From NCBI GenBank assembly GCA_947650285.1, contig CANTFL010000136.1, forward strand, positions 310,001-374,000: DNA of 64,000 nucleotides, written 5' to 3'. A program made the translations under genes and the position numbers. The DNA is from Hyaloperonospora brassicae (taxonomy: Eukaryota > Oomycota > Peronosporomycetes > Peronosporales > Peronosporaceae). Shown piece after piece: positions 47,026 to 57,712 of this stretch (positions are counted from its first letter, which is position 1; every line of letters begins with the position of its first letter). A model generated the notes under the pieces. That model saw nothing but the letters and a program-made list of their open reading frames with translations. It ran no database searches and was not told the origin of the DNA.

Positions 47026-50000
47026 CTACAAGAATGGCATCCAACCGATGTACATTTGAGCGAGGTTTTCGTGCGACGTGGCCTCGTGGATGAGCTTCTC
47101 GACTTGACCCTGCACAGAAAGTGGCAGCGTCTCAATCTCCGGTAAGATGCTGCGATGCGCACGTGATACGAGCGGCCGTATAGCATCACCCAGGTTGTAG
47201 ATACCACGCAGTCGGTCGTCGATGGCTTTGAGGACAAGTCGTGTCTCCATTTTGGTGCGCTCGCTGGGGACTTCAGCAACAATCTTACCTGAACCACCAC
47301 TGCTCTGAGCAGCTTTGCCGCGACGACCCCACTCCACCAGTGGATCGTGGATGAACGACTCCAGCACGCTTCGAAGCGTCTCCTTGTTATCTCGAAGTAA
47401 GCGCAGCGTCACCTCACTTACGCGGCGGAAAACACCCTCGTACCCAGTGATTCCAAAAGCATCAACGATGTTTGGTGTCAAACGGAATGGCACAATTTCA
47501 GGTTTGGCCAGCTTGAGTCCCTTATCGAAGAGGCAGTCGAAGTCTACATGAACGCACTCCCCGTTGGTGCAGTCGACCAGAATGTTCTCGCAGTGGCGAT
47601 CGCCAAGGCCGACAATGTGCCCCACCATAGACCATACAGCTGCTGATCGCGAAAACGCGAGTCGAGCCTCGAACCATGCAGTCGGGTCGGCAAAGTTGTT
47701 GTAAAACCACTGGTGAAATCTTGGTGTAAAGACCGGTAACGATAGTACCTTGCGCCGGTAGTGCTGTGCCATCGCGCCAGGGTTGTTGGCAAACTCTTTT
47801 TGCATGCTGAGATACAGCTCCTTGATCTCATGTGTTACCCGAACAGGCTGGATGTAGCCGCATTCAGTTTTGTAGATTTGCCCGATGAGCTGTCGCATGG
47901 CCTTTGTGTGTCTTACCCACTCCATCAGCCCACTTTCTTCATTCAAACACACCACTGCGTACGTGCGCAAGCGGAGTTTGCGCTTGCGGCCTTCTTTATC
48001 TTTCTGAAGAAGCCGATTGATCATCGAGTTGAACTCCATCATGCGCGCATCTTTGCGAAGATCACCGGATTTTTCGCGCTTGCACAAGAACGGATACGAC
48101 AGGCCATCGGTGCCTAGAACCTCGATACGTTTGGGCTTTTCCTTCGTCATCATCACGTCCGCTTTGTCACGAAAGCTCTTTATGTATACTTGCGCGTTCG
48201 ATGAAAAGGCAACATGAAGTTCATCGCGAGGGGCAAGTCCAGTTGTCGGCAAGATTGTGGTCAGAGCCATCTGAGTTGGCACTAGAATCCTGGTCCGAAT
48301 CCGGCTCAAGCGAATGTGGATCTTGCGTTGACTGTTCCCGGGATCGTGAGCAGCAAGGACAATGAGCTCTTCAGCCATCCGCAGTCCCTCGGCAAAGCTA
48401 GCTGCTATGTCTTGCAAACCCTTTGACAGAAACTCCTGCTGTGCGCTGAGAATGATGTCTCGCGCGTGATTTTTCCGGTGAGGGTTCAGCGAGAGCGAGA
48501 GACCCAACAAAGGCCACATCGCTTGTGTTGGATACGTCGTGAGTACTCGAAGCATGATCTTCTTGACTCCAGTAACTACGACCGGATTGGGATGGCAAAT
48601 GCGCGAGGTCACTTGGGGAAAGCAAACAAGCCACTCATATACAGGTAACAGTTCGATGGCTCTGTTAATGACCATGGTGATATCATCGAGAACCTTTTGC
48701 TCTGTAGTGGACTGATCCTGCGTGACCTCGACTTGCCGCAGTGTCGCACTTGATATGCTATTTTGTCCAGTGCTGCTTGCATACAGTGTCTCGGCATACT
48801 CGAACCATAGCGTTAGCAGTCGGGGGAGTGACTGGAACACGAACTTCGTTCCATGTGACAGTGCAAGCACATAATTCTTCATCAAGTTAATCAAGTGGGC
48901 ATGAAACACAGAATCGACTGAAAGGTCAGCCACCTCATCGCTGCCCATTGGTCCACCTGAAGCATCAGGGTGACTTTCACTGAGCAAGTACTCATAGTAC
49001 TTCGCCAGAAAGAAGTATCCTTTTTCCCACGTCGGATCGAAATGAATGACTGCTTGATATCGCTCGATCACTTTCCTACCTTGCCTCAGGCCGGACTCTT
49101 GCATCCAATTAGTCGCCAAAAGCAGGTTTCTTGCGCAGAAGTGGGGATCTTCGACATCAAAATCCAACGTAGATACGTCAATATCGATCGGCTCAAGAAG
49201 TTGCAACGCTTCATACATTCGGTCCTGACTGACTAGCAGCTTGGCCTTTTCTATGCGTGCGTACTGATTATTTAGCGCCTCCGCATGCATCACTGCGCTT
49301 GCGGCTGTGCGAAAAAAACCTTCTTTTCTGGTCAAGTTTGCATACAGTAGCCAATTCGTCGATACTTCGTTTCGAAGCCCTGCCTCCTGCAAAATGAGTC
49401 GACGAAGTGCCAGTATCGGATCACAGTACTTGAGCTGCGTCGTCATTGCATCGTAGCGCATTTTCCAAGGAGCTTGCTGTTTCCAAAGAAGGCTGCGCCG
49501 GTCGGAATCACCGCACTGCCTCGCTTTCTGCAAAAATATGAACCCCTGCTCAGCCTCATGCAGAAAATGAAGATGATGTAGGAGGGGATAGGCGCGTTGG
49601 TACGACTCAGCAGACGCCGCTGCGAGAGGCCCCATCACTTCTAGACGTGCTGCTTTCAGATGACGCTGAAATTCCTTTTGCTGGCCAACATGCAAGCTAT
49701 GTAGCACACGAACAAACATCAGCTGCGAAACATCGACGCCTTTGAGCCGAGTGCTAGCTGAACCCAGAGAGCGAAGCAGCGGGTTCCGCTTTTCCGCGCT
49801 CAACAGTTCAGTAAGAAGCTCCCATCGAGATAGTCGCCAGGAGCATTCCAGTGCCAAGGGATACATCGTGGCCATGAACTGCGGCTCTTGTGTTACAATG
49901 CCGTTGATATGTTGCAAGGCACTTTCCAGGCGTCCCAGTTGAATCAGGCAGCCAACCATTCCGGAATACAAAACAGGCTTTATCGTCTCTGGATCTTTGT

Positions 50001-53000
50001 GTGCGTCTGCATCCAAAATCTGCGCACTGGGTTGCACCATAGCAAGCTGGCTGTAGTGTAGTCTGCTAGTGCGTACCACTTTCGACGAAAGTGCAGACTG
50101 GATTCCTTGGATTGCTTGCTCATAGCAAGCCAGTGCATCTTCCCACTGAGCAAGCTGCTCGTGATCGACAACTTGATGCATTAGACCAGAAAGATTTAGT
50201 TCCTCCTCTCGAGTCTCGCCTTCGACGTCCGATCGAATATCGTTGTACCGATTCGCGTCGTACAAGCGGCGCAACGCGGCCAAACCAATAAGCGCGTCTG
50301 GTTCGTCGACACTCTTATACAGCTGCTGAAGATAAAAGGCATTTCTCGATATCAACGAAAGACGCACTGGATTCCCCATCTCAGTACTGCTCTTTTTTAC
50401 ATAAGTCGAAGTAGATTCTTGCTGCCGGAGGTACACCTCAAAATATTGAATTGCCCGGGCGTGGGCCTTGACTTTGTAAGCTGCGCTCGACAGCAGCCGG
50501 CTCGGAATTTCTTTCAGGAACTCATCCAAGTAATCCTTCTCATGATCATCCATCTCTGATGGCACGTCGCTACGACCAGAAGCAGATGCCAGACGATTTG
50601 CGCCGCCGCTGCTAAGGGCAAGACGCTTCTTTTCGCTTGTCCAGACCCACTCATTCAGCTCATCGATCGTCGAGAAAATGGTCTGGGAGCACTGATCATG
50701 ACGATGATAAACATCGCTGGCAGTTTTGTCAGAGACACTACTGGCGCTCGTTGAAACATTTGAATGCCTCGGTTCAGATGGAGCCATCAAGAAATCGTCC
50801 ATCCAAATTCCACAGTCCTGGCCATCCAGCACCGCCATGAACTCCTTCTTGAGCTCCTCGCCGACTTCAGATTTGCCAGACCGAAGCACATTCTGGAGCA
50901 GATAAGGTAGCAAAAATCGAGATATCTGAGGGCACGTGGCAAGCGCAGTTCTGCACGCCCAGAAAATCTTTCGCTCGGGTGGCTGAGAGAGCTGAATCAA
51001 TCGTCGACACCACATTAACAGCCACTCTTCGTACGACGTTCCATACTTTTCATAAAACGATATACCATCTCGTATAGGATGCAGGCTTTGGTCAGCAAGT
51101 ACTGATGATCGGCGTTCAGAGTTGCTACCACTGTCAGAGCGCGAAGAGTGATGATCGTCTAAGACCAAGTACTCTGATGACCAATATGGCTCGACAAACT
51201 GAAGAACATCTTTCCGCTCAAAACGTCTTTTCATCCACTCAGGCATGAGAGCGCCGGCATCGTGTTTTGTCGTATCCGATGGACCAAGATTGTTCATCGA
51301 GGCTAAGCTTTGCCCACTGTGTTGTGGGTCTGCTGTTAAGTCTGCCAAAAACTTCAGTAACTCCTGAATGGCGAATCCCAACGAGTCCATATTCTCCGGT
51401 GCGGCGCGAAGCTCATTTACCAACCATGACTCGATGAGCACGCATGCTAAATCTTTCGTCGAATACTCAACTTTATGGCACAACTTCTCTTTGGCTCCTG
51501 CAGTGCCCCCCTGGGGTCCACCTGCTGTGTTGAACATATTTAGCGGTATGCGGGCACTATCGATTGCGCCCAATGCTCCCAAGCAACGAGCGCACAGTAG
51601 TTTTACAGATTCGTTTCTTTCTGTGCTCAAGAGCTGTAGCACAGATCGCAGCACGGTAGCAATCACACTGTCGATGAAAATGCTTCCTTCGTTCTGCATG
51701 AACGCCCCTAGCTCTGCGCCACGTACAACCAGACATCGCAGCAATTGTGTCAGAGCCATTTCGCGAACAGCCGTGTCAAGGTGGTTGATGTAGGCTGATA
51801 GATTCATCAGATATTCACTTAAAGACCGACATCTTGGGTCTCCGCCATCCTTATAAAGCACGACGTAAATGTCATCGAGTTCCGGGATGGAAGGCAGCAA
51901 CGGAATCTTTGGAAACGCATGCTTTAGCTCCGCTTGCTTTTCGATGAACAAATATCGTAGAATATCCACGGCTGCCATCATACACTTGGCTTGAGCTTCT
52001 TCACGATTTCTTGGTAATATGACTTGTGCGCAGCCCTTTCTTGTAGCATGCTCGAGAGACTCGAGATTCCAGCAGTGACTGCCAGAAACGGAACTATCTT
52101 CGACCAGAATTGCCGACGTCTCGTAGCCAAAGCACGGAAGCAAGCTGACTACGATGGAGATCAAGTTGGATCCTAACGATTTCGATGACAACATTCGCAA
52201 GAAACGGCACCAGGCTTGAATCGCGTGTCCCCGAAGTCCACGTTCAGTAAGGCCGACCTTCAAAGTCGCCATCACTTTCGGGAAAAAAGGATCGACGACT
52301 CCACGACCTTGTGTGCTGTTCGAGTCTGCACAGGAACCGCTGACTATTTCCAGTAACCGGTCAATGCTCTTGATGGCCCGAATTTTAGCAATACTGGGAT
52401 TTTTCGTGTCGATGATTCGATTCCCCAAGTCTGTCATGAGTGGCAAGAAATAGTGCAGAGACATACATTCCTCTACGAGCAGCAAACTTGCATCGTGTCC
52501 AATCGATAACGCCTCTCGCGTACAAACATGCATGATCCTTGCCACTTCTCGTATCGCGTGCTTGGCCACGCGAGATCGAGACCCACCGAGTTCCCACGCT
52601 AGCAAGCTCATCAGCCGCAACGGTGAACGGGTAATCATATCACGAACGTTAGAGTCTTCTGGCAAGAACTTGAGCAGAAACTCAAATTTTGTCAAGCCAT
52701 TCTGGGTCGACACCTGATGCATAATCAGACCTTTCAGTACATACGCAATGTGATTCGAAAGAAGTTCGGTAATGCCCAACACAGGTTCACTATCTGCATC
52801 ATTCTCGGTCATCAAAGTGTTTTCTTTCTGCCCGTTCAACTCGTCCACAAACGCATGCAACATTCGTTCATTTTGGTGGACAACGTATTTTGGAAGTACG
52901 TGCGGTGCACTCGCGCGCAAAAATCCTCTTGTAGCTACCTTGCCGTCCATGAATATACTGAGGAAGCGCTTGAGGGTTTGTGTCTTCAGCAGTTCATCGA

Positions 53001-56000
53001 CAAGGCGAAAATAGGTCAAGTCAGGGAAGTCTACGCACAGTTGTCTCCACGAGACCCGATGGTGCGCAGTGATACGACAAAGCTGGTCATAAGCCACTGC
53101 CGTACACCGCTCGCGATGCGCAAGATAAAAGCGGTTCCACAAAGACACCAATCGTAGAAGAATCCATATGCAACTTTCCCTACGGTTCTCTTGCCGCGGG
53201 TCACATGCACAACCTACAGCCCCCAACGTCAGTACCATTGCTGCAACAGTCGTATCGTCAACACTGCTTTCTCCCGCTATCGCATACGACTCCAAGCGTT
53301 CCGTCAGGCCAGCTAAGTCTTTTCTTGCTGGATCAACCATTGCTTCGACAAGACGCGGTTGACGAGCAAACGATTCCAGCACTGCTTGATGAACACGTAC
53401 AGACGGATCCGCGAAGCAGGCCAGAAAGTGCTCCACAAATCGCATAGCTGTTTGATCGTTTCCGTAGTCAACTTTACAATGCTTGAGCACACTCGACAGC
53501 GCATAGGTTCTTGCAACTTGCATGCTTTCAGTAGCAGCGTTTGCCTCGTCGCAAATGAGCGGCTCAAATAAAGCTAGTGAAACCGGCATCGCTTGGGGGC
53601 TGCTGCAGATGTCATGGCACTGACAACTCTTCGCGCGGAAGCGAAAAGCGTTGTGTTTCCTGCCACGCAAGTTAGTTGTACTATCCTTAGACGCTTGAGC
53701 GTAAGCCATTGCACACATCACTGCGCCGCACGCTTGTACTACGGCCAACGAAATCAGTTCTGACCCCATGCGTTGAACCCTGTCACGAAAATTCTCCATC
53801 ATGCATACAGCCATTTTTTCTGGCGATGTGAGTGAGCCCGCCACGACAAAGAATGCTAGTAGAGGAGTCATGGCGAGATAGGAGCATGCAGTCTCATGTC
53901 GTGATGCTTGTTGTGATATGGCCCGACAAATAGCTTTCCACGGAACAGCGTTGCGCCATGAATCCTCGTCAGCGATGTTTAGCACCACAGGACGTGACCA
54001 TACAAAGTAAACCAAGAACGGTCCGCGGAGGGCCACAGATTGCTGAAAAATACCATCGAGTACGACATCTGCGCTGCGGAGATAATCGTACGATACTTCA
54101 TCCAGTCGTTCTGACGAAGACATATCATGGCAGTTCGGACGACGCTGATATAGATCCAAGAAAGCCAAATACTCCCAGCAGTCTGGCACTACAAACTCCT
54201 TGTCCTGTATAAGACTTCGTGCAAAGACGTGCTGATTCTCTACACTGTCAATCACTTTGTTCATCAAACCATGATATTTTTCAAGCTCGTGGTTGGCAAA
54301 ATACCGCAGCACAATGATCCATAAGTCCAGGTACTCACTCGAAAGCGAGACAAGAGATGGTGCATAGCTATTCACAATCAAATCGACACGCTGAAGCAGT
54401 GTCCGGAATAGGACAAAACTTTCTAGCCGAACGAAGGCAAGAATGTAGCGACGAAGAGGCATGATCACCCGCAAAGTGAGTGAAATCGCCACTATGCTTT
54501 TCTGACCGTTACTGTTCACCGACATGAGGTCTAGTATCCATTGCCCCAGCTTCTCGTGTAACTCGGTACTGCACTCGTAATTCATACCAGAAGATAGTCG
54601 GTGCTGGTCTAGGGACGCTTCATTTCGTTTTCGCTTTCTTGCTGCATTGACGTTCTGGCTTGGTCTTACAGCACTGTCAGAACTGTTGCTCATTAGTTCC
54701 CCGGATATATATCGGACCACCTTTGTCAGCATTTCCTTTGTCGATAGCATATGGTGAACGCCATCGATGACACTAGAAGCAAGAGCTGGATTGTATACTT
54801 GCGCGTCGAGACAGTCCAGAAATTCCATAAATAATGACATGGGTGGCGAAGCGTTGGATTCCCGAGTGTACACGCGCAAAATCGAAAGCGCCGACATCGA
54901 AAATATCAGTTTCACACCATTTCTGCTTTCGTGATTGGCACCTCGGACGATGCATAAATGCTCAGCTACCCATAGCTCAAAATGTGGCCACAGAGCATCT
55001 GTCGTCGAAGAGGAAAGACGGGGGAAAGCTTCGCTCACAAGCTGAGCAATAAGAGCCCACACTTGTGATATTCGCGGGTTCGTTTCGTGAAATCGACTGC
55101 ATGTGAAGTATATCAAAGCCAGACGGACAAACCGTCTTTCTGTGGACATGCTCATCTGTAGCATCGTGTGCAGCAGTCGGAGCGTGCTTCGCGTGACATC
55201 CTCGACGTCTTGGCTTGGCATGGCACCATCCACGTTTGCACCCTCGGTAGTATTTATAAGTGCTTCATTCTTCACGACGAAAAGCTCCACGAGCAGGCAC
55301 AGTCGGTCAAAATAGACGTCTCGCTCCAGCAACGCGCTATGTTGACAAATGATATGATTCACGAGCACAACCACAGAGCGCCGGAGCACAACAACCATTC
55401 CATACGTGCCAACGTATATCGACGGCAGCAGTTGCTTCAATTGCTCCCTGCGCTCATGCAGCTCATTCACGTCTACGATCGGCAAGCACCCGCACAGTAT
55501 GAGCTTGCCGTTCGTACCTAGTGGACCGTCTGCGTCTTGGTACACATGCATCGCTGTATCGAGATAGTACGCAATCCTCGCTCCACTTGGCAGACCTTCT
55601 GCCCCGTGTCGAGCTGCGAGCGACTCTTCGAGCAAGAAACAGTCCTCCGCCAACTGCACAGTATCTTGAAAGAAGTGCACGAACGCGTACACGTCGTGCT
55701 GCTGCAGGAACCGCACCATCCGCAGCGTCACGCGACGCACGTCGCGCTGTGCCGGTCGCAGTCGCTCGCTCGTGTAGAACGACACCATGTGCAGCAGCAA
55801 TGTAGCCATTGTCGGGTACGACGGGACGCCCGACGACATCGCTGGCGTGCGTGGCACGGCCGATGACGCCGCTGCGTTGCTGCTCTTGGTGAACAGCGTC
55901 ATCGAGTGCGGACAGACGCGGCCGTTCAGCAGGAGCAGCAGCAGCGCACACACGTCCTGCAGCACCGCCACGGCGCTCGCCGTCGGCAGCGCTGCCACCC

Positions 56001-56196
56001 GCTGCACGATCTTCAGCAGCACTTTCCGCAGCTTGGTCAGCATCGTCTTGCACTGGTGGATCGCAGCGGGCGAGCGCGAGTCGTGCGTGGGGTCCTCGTG
56101 CTTGCGCTCGTGGCCACGCACGAGCTGCAACATGCTGCCGACTTCGCTCTTCTCTGCGTCGTCAGCGCCTCGCGATGGCACGCGCGCTGCTGCCAT
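47026..56196 (-). CDS. ATR: ATR/Mec1-type PI3K-like checkpoint kinase
   Basis: Serine/threonine kinase that senses RPA-coated single-stranded DNA with ATRIP and halts the cell cycle during replication stress. One uninterrupted exon of 3056 codons, longer than human ATR (2644). The order is an N-terminal HEAT-repeat solenoid, a FAT region, the PI3K-like catalytic domain and a short FATC tail. ATR-specific signs: KDARMMEFNSMINRLLQKD, SMVGHIVGLGDRHCENIL (catalytic loop, about 47660-47580), HVDFDCLFDKG (Mg-binding DFD), PEIVPFRLTPNIVDAFG, HDPLVEW, and the terminal QMYIGWMPFL. Start: the frame is open to 56499, but those 101 extra codons overlap mL43, and MAAARVPSRG at 56196 is the first plausible start. 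No inactivating change found. It is divergent from mL43 over a 219-bp spacer. Confidence 0.96.
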   Translation of the reverse strand: MAAARVPSRGADDAEKSEVGSMLQLVRGHERKHEDPTHDSRSPAAIHQCKTMLTKLRKVLLKIVQRVAALPTASAVAVLQDVCALLLLLLNGRVCPHSMTLFTKSSNAAASSAVPRTPAMSSGVPSYPTMATLLLHMVSFYTSERLRPAQRDVRRVTLRMVRFLQQHDVYAFVHFFQDTVQLAEDCFLLEESLAARHGAEGLPSGARIAYYLDTAMHVYQDADGPLGTNGKLILCGCLPIVDVNELHERREQLKQLLPSIYVGTYGMVVVLRRSVVVLVNHIICQHSALLERDVYFDRLCLLVELFVVKNEALINTTEGANVDGAMPSQDVEDVTRSTLRLLHTMLQMSMSTERRFVRLALIYFTCSRFHETNPRISQVWALIAQLVSEAFPRLSSSTTDALWPHFELWVAEHLCIVRGANHESRNGVKLIFSMSALSILRVYTRESNASPPMSLFMEFLDCLDAQVYNPALASSVIDGVHHMLSTKEMLTKVVRYISGELMSNSSDSAVRPSQNVNAARKRKRNEASLDQHRLSSGMNYECSTELHEKLGQWILDLMSVNSNGQKSIVAISLTLRVIMPLRRYILAFVRLESFVLFRTLLQRVDLIVNSYAPSLVSLSSEYLDLWIIVLRYFANHELEKYHGLMNKVIDSVENQHVFARSLIQDKEFVVPDCWEYLAFLDLYQRRPNCHDMSSSERLDEVSYDYLRSADVVLDGIFQQSVALRGPFLVYFVWSRPVVLNIADEDSWRNAVPWKAICRAISQQASRHETACSYLAMTPLLAFFVVAGSLTSPEKMAVCMMENFRDRVQRMGSELISLAVVQACGAVMCAMAYAQASKDSTTNLRGRKHNAFRFRAKSCQCHDICSSPQAMPVSLALFEPLICDEANAATESMQVARTYALSSVLKHCKVDYGNDQTAMRFVEHFLACFADPSVRVHQAVLESFARQPRLVEAMVDPARKDLAGLTERLESYAIAGESSVDDTTVAAMVLTLGAVGCACDPRQENRRESCIWILLRLVSLWNRFYLAHRERCTAVAYDQLCRITAHHRVSWRQLCVDFPDLTYFRLVDELLKTQTLKRFLSIFMDGKVATRGFLRASAPHVLPKYVVHQNERMLHAFVDELNGQKENTLMTENDADSEPVLGITELLSNHIAYVLKGLIMHQVSTQNGLTKFEFLLKFLPEDSNVRDMITRSPLRLMSLLAWELGGSRSRVAKHAIREVARIMHVCTREALSIGHDASLLLVEECMSLHYFLPLMTDLGNRIIDTKNPSIAKIRAIKSIDRLLEIVSGSCADSNSTQGRGVVDPFFPKVMATLKVGLTERGLRGHAIQAWCRFLRMLSSKSLGSNLISIVVSLLPCFGYETSAILVEDSSVSGSHCWNLESLEHATRKGCAQVILPRNREEAQAKCMMAAVDILRYLFIEKQAELKHAFPKIPLLPSIPELDDIYVVLYKDGGDPRCRSLSEYLMNLSAYINHLDTAVREMALTQLLRCLVVRGAELGAFMQNEGSIFIDSVIATVLRSVLQLLSTERNESVKLLCARCLGALGAIDSARIPLNMFNTAGGPQGGTAGAKEKLCHKVEYSTKDLACVLIESWLVNELRAAPENMDSLGFAIQELLKFLADLTADPQHSGQSLASMNNLGPSDTTKHDAGALMPEWMKRRFERKDVLQFVEPYWSSEYLVLDDHHSSRSDSGSNSERRSSVLADQSLHPIRDGISFYEKYGTSYEEWLLMWCRRLIQLSQPPERKIFWACRTALATCPQISRFLLPYLLQNVLRSGKSEVGEELKKEFMAVLDGQDCGIWMDDFLMAPSEPRHSNVSTSASSVSDKTASDVYHRHDQCSQTIFSTIDELNEWVWTSEKKRLALSSGGANRLASASGRSDVPSEMDDHEKDYLDEFLKEIPSRLLSSAAYKVKAHARAIQYFEVYLRQQESTSTYVKKSSTEMGNPVRLSLISRNAFYLQQLYKSVDEPDALIGLAALRRLYDANRYNDIRSDVEGETREEELNLSGLMHQVVDHEQLAQWEDALACYEQAIQGIQSALSSKVVRTSRLHYSQLAMVQPSAQILDADAHKDPETIKPVLYSGMVGCLIQLGRLESALQHINGIVTQEPQFMATMYPLALECSWRLSRWELLTELLSAEKRNPLLRSLGSASTRLKGVDVSQLMFVRVLHSLHVGQQKEFQRHLKAARLEVMGPLAAASAESYQRAYPLLHHLHFLHEAEQGFIFLQKARQCGDSDRRSLLWKQQAPWKMRYDAMTTQLKYCDPILALRRLILQEAGLRNEVSTNWLLYANLTRKEGFFRTAASAVMHAEALNNQYARIEKAKLLVSQDRMYEALQLLEPIDIDVSTLDFDVEDPHFCARNLLLATNWMQESGLRQGRKVIERYQAVIHFDPTWEKGYFFLAKYYEYLLSESHPDASGGPMGSDEVADLSVDSVFHAHLINLMKNYVLALSHGTKFVFQSLPRLLTLWFEYAETLYASSTGQNSISSATLRQVEVTQDQSTTEQKVLDDITMVINRAIELLPVYEWLVCFPQVTSRICHPNPVVVTGVKKIMLRVLTTYPTQAMWPLLGLSLSLNPHRKNHARDIILSAQQEFLSKGLQDIAASFAEGLRMAEELIVLAAHDPGNSQRKIHIRLSRIRTRILVPTQMALTTILPTTGLAPRDELHVAFSSNAQVYIKSFRDKADVMMTKEKPKRIEVLGTDGLSYPFLCKREKSGDLRKDARMMEFNSMINRLLQKDKEGRKRKLRLRTYAVVCLNEESGLMEWVRHTKAMRQLIGQIYKTECGYIQPVRVTHEIKELYLSMQKEFANNPGAMAQHYRRKVLSLPVFTPRFHQWFYNNFADPTAWFEARLAFSRSAAVWSMVGHIVGLGDRHCENILVDCTNGECVHVDFDCLFDKGLKLAKPEIVPFRLTPNIVDAFGITGYEGVFRRVSEVTLRLLRDNKETLRSVLESFIHDPLVEWGRRGKAAQSSGGSGKIVAEVPSERTKMETRLVLKAIDDRLRGIYNLGDAIRPLVSRAHRSILPEIETLPLSVQGQVEKLIHEATSHENLAQMYIGWMPFL

Positions 56197-56415
56197 GACG
56201 CACTTGTCGGTGCGGCTGCCAATTGCGCAATGGGATAGCGACCAACTGCAACGACGACGACAACCGCAGTGCGGCAGACCATCACTCTGTGCTCGCGCCA
56301 GTGGTTGTTTTTCGTTTTGCTTTTTATACAAAACACGTCGTGGGGATCGATGTGGTGTGGCGCACATCGCCCAGCGAACGCCAAACGATTCACTCGTCAC
56401 GCAGAGGTGCTCAGA
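56197..56415. promoter_or_regulatory. Shared ATR/mL43 divergent promoter region
   Basis: 219 bp separate the start codons of two diverging genes, so both promoters must lie here or in the first codons. Contains a T-rich stretch (gtttttcgttttgctttttat) around 56310-56326. No defined motif identified. Confidence 0.5.
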
Positions 56416-57019
56416 ATGGCGACCAAAGGCGTGTGGCAGCTCAACAAGGTGACGATTCGGTACTGCCAACACGGCGGCAGTAGCCGCTACGTGCGGCAAC
56501 TACTGAGCGACGAGCGCTTTCTCAAGTTTGTTGAGGAGAACCCGCAGGTGCAGTTCGAGACAGAGCTCAAAGGTGCACGCCACCCCATTGTCATTGGCGA
56601 CTACGGTGCGTGCAGCAGCAGGCGCAGGAGTGCATGCAAAATTGAGGCTACTGCGAGGTACTTGACGCCGCTGACGCACGTTTGTTGCAGTGACGAATGA
56701 GCGCAAGGTCTCGGACCTCAAGAACCAGGACATTCCCTTCATTATGAAGCAGGTGCGGCTTGTGCTTGGACTCGTGTGCGGATCATCAGCAAGTAGTAGC
56801 TGAGTGAGTAGTGTGCACTTTGTTACTATTTCGACTGACGTGTTGCCGTGAACTTGTGCATTACGATCGTTGGGTCCATAGCTCGAGCGTCTACGCAACT
56901 CTAGTGGCCGCAAAATGACGCACATTAAGAAACCAGTGATCTCGAAGCGTCCGACCATCCAGGGAATCTGGCAGCCAGACCTCGTGTTCCCAGAGTTCAA
57001 GATCAGCGACCGTACATAG
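56416..57019 (+). CDS. MRPL43: Mitochondrial large ribosomal subunit protein mL43
   Basis: Three exons: 56416-56605, 56691-56752 and 56882-57019, giving 129 residues; GT-AG introns of 85 and 129 bp (gtgcgt...tttgttgcag and gtgcgg...ccatag), phases 1 and 0. The protein has the thioredoxin-like L51/S25/CI-B8 fold of mL43: IRYCQHGGSSRYVRQLL, FVEENPQVQFETELK, and the C-terminal KKPVISKRPTIQGIWQPD that matches the SIQGQWHP segment of animal mL43. Length is close to fungal and protist homologues. It is a structural protein of the mitoribosome. Shares its upstream region with ATR. Confidence 0.92.
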
Positions 57020-57295
57020 AGAGTGATGCTGCGCTAGATAGCGCAACGTGCACTGAGTGCCCTTGCTGCGCTCGTACCTCGGATCGCACGCAGAAGCAAA
57101 CATGGCTTGGAGAGCTGCAATCGTAGTAACGCATTGAGCCCTTTCGATGAGTAAAAACCATCAAATATATTTCTCAAACCGTCGCTTTACGGAGAGCAGC
57201 AGCACAGGAAGGCCTGTCCGCCCCACAAGGCCCTTTCGACTACAGGCATTTCCTGGCCGCCGTTGACCATGCTGCACCGGTTGTCCCTGACCAGC
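57020..57295. other. Spacer between convergent mL43 and eIF1
   Basis: 276 bp between two 3' ends; contains CAAATATATTTCTCAAA near 57165, possibly a 3'-end region. No gene seen. Confidence 0.4.
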
Positions 57296-57712
57296 CTAGA
57301 AACCGTGCAGCACCACTTGGGCGTCCATGCAGATCTCCTGGTCCAGCAGAAACTCGCGAATGTTCGTCCGCTGGTCGCCCGAGAGCTGGATAATCTCGCC
57401 CAGCTCATCGTCCTTGACAATAGCGCCGTTGCAGCTGAAGTTCTTCTTGAAAGCCTTGAGGATGCGCTTCACGTCCAGGTCGTCGGCCAGGCCCTGTACC
57501 GTCGTCAGACACTTGCGGCCATTGCGCTGCTGCACGCGCACGTGCACTTTGCCGCCGCCGATACTCGAGTCGTCCTTGGCATCAGCAAACGCGTCTGTGG
57601 GTCACAAGAAGAGAGCGCAACAACGTGTCATCTTAGCGCCCCGTGTGTCGTCTCACTAGCGTCGAGACAGTCGCATCGTACCAAAGGTCTGGAAGTTCTG
57701 GATGTCGGCCAT
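57296..57712 (-). CDS. EIF1: Translation initiation factor eIF1 (SUI1)
   Basis: Binds the 40S subunit near the P site and enforces AUG selection in the scanning preinitiation complex. Two exons, 57712-57682 and 57594-57296, with an 87-bp intron (gtacga...cccacag), giving 109 residues, the normal length (human 113, yeast 108). Exon 1 encodes only MADIQNFQTF, and joining creates FDAFADAKDD, as in animal eIF1. SUI1 fold motifs: VHVRVQQRNGRKCLTTVQG, KAFKKNFSCNGAIV, IIQLSGDQR, and the terminal LHGF. No anomaly. Confidence 0.97.

Noticed and set aside
56197..56499. In-frame N-terminal extension of ATR to 56499
   Set aside because: It overlaps the first exon of mL43 on the other strand and has no ATR-like sequence.
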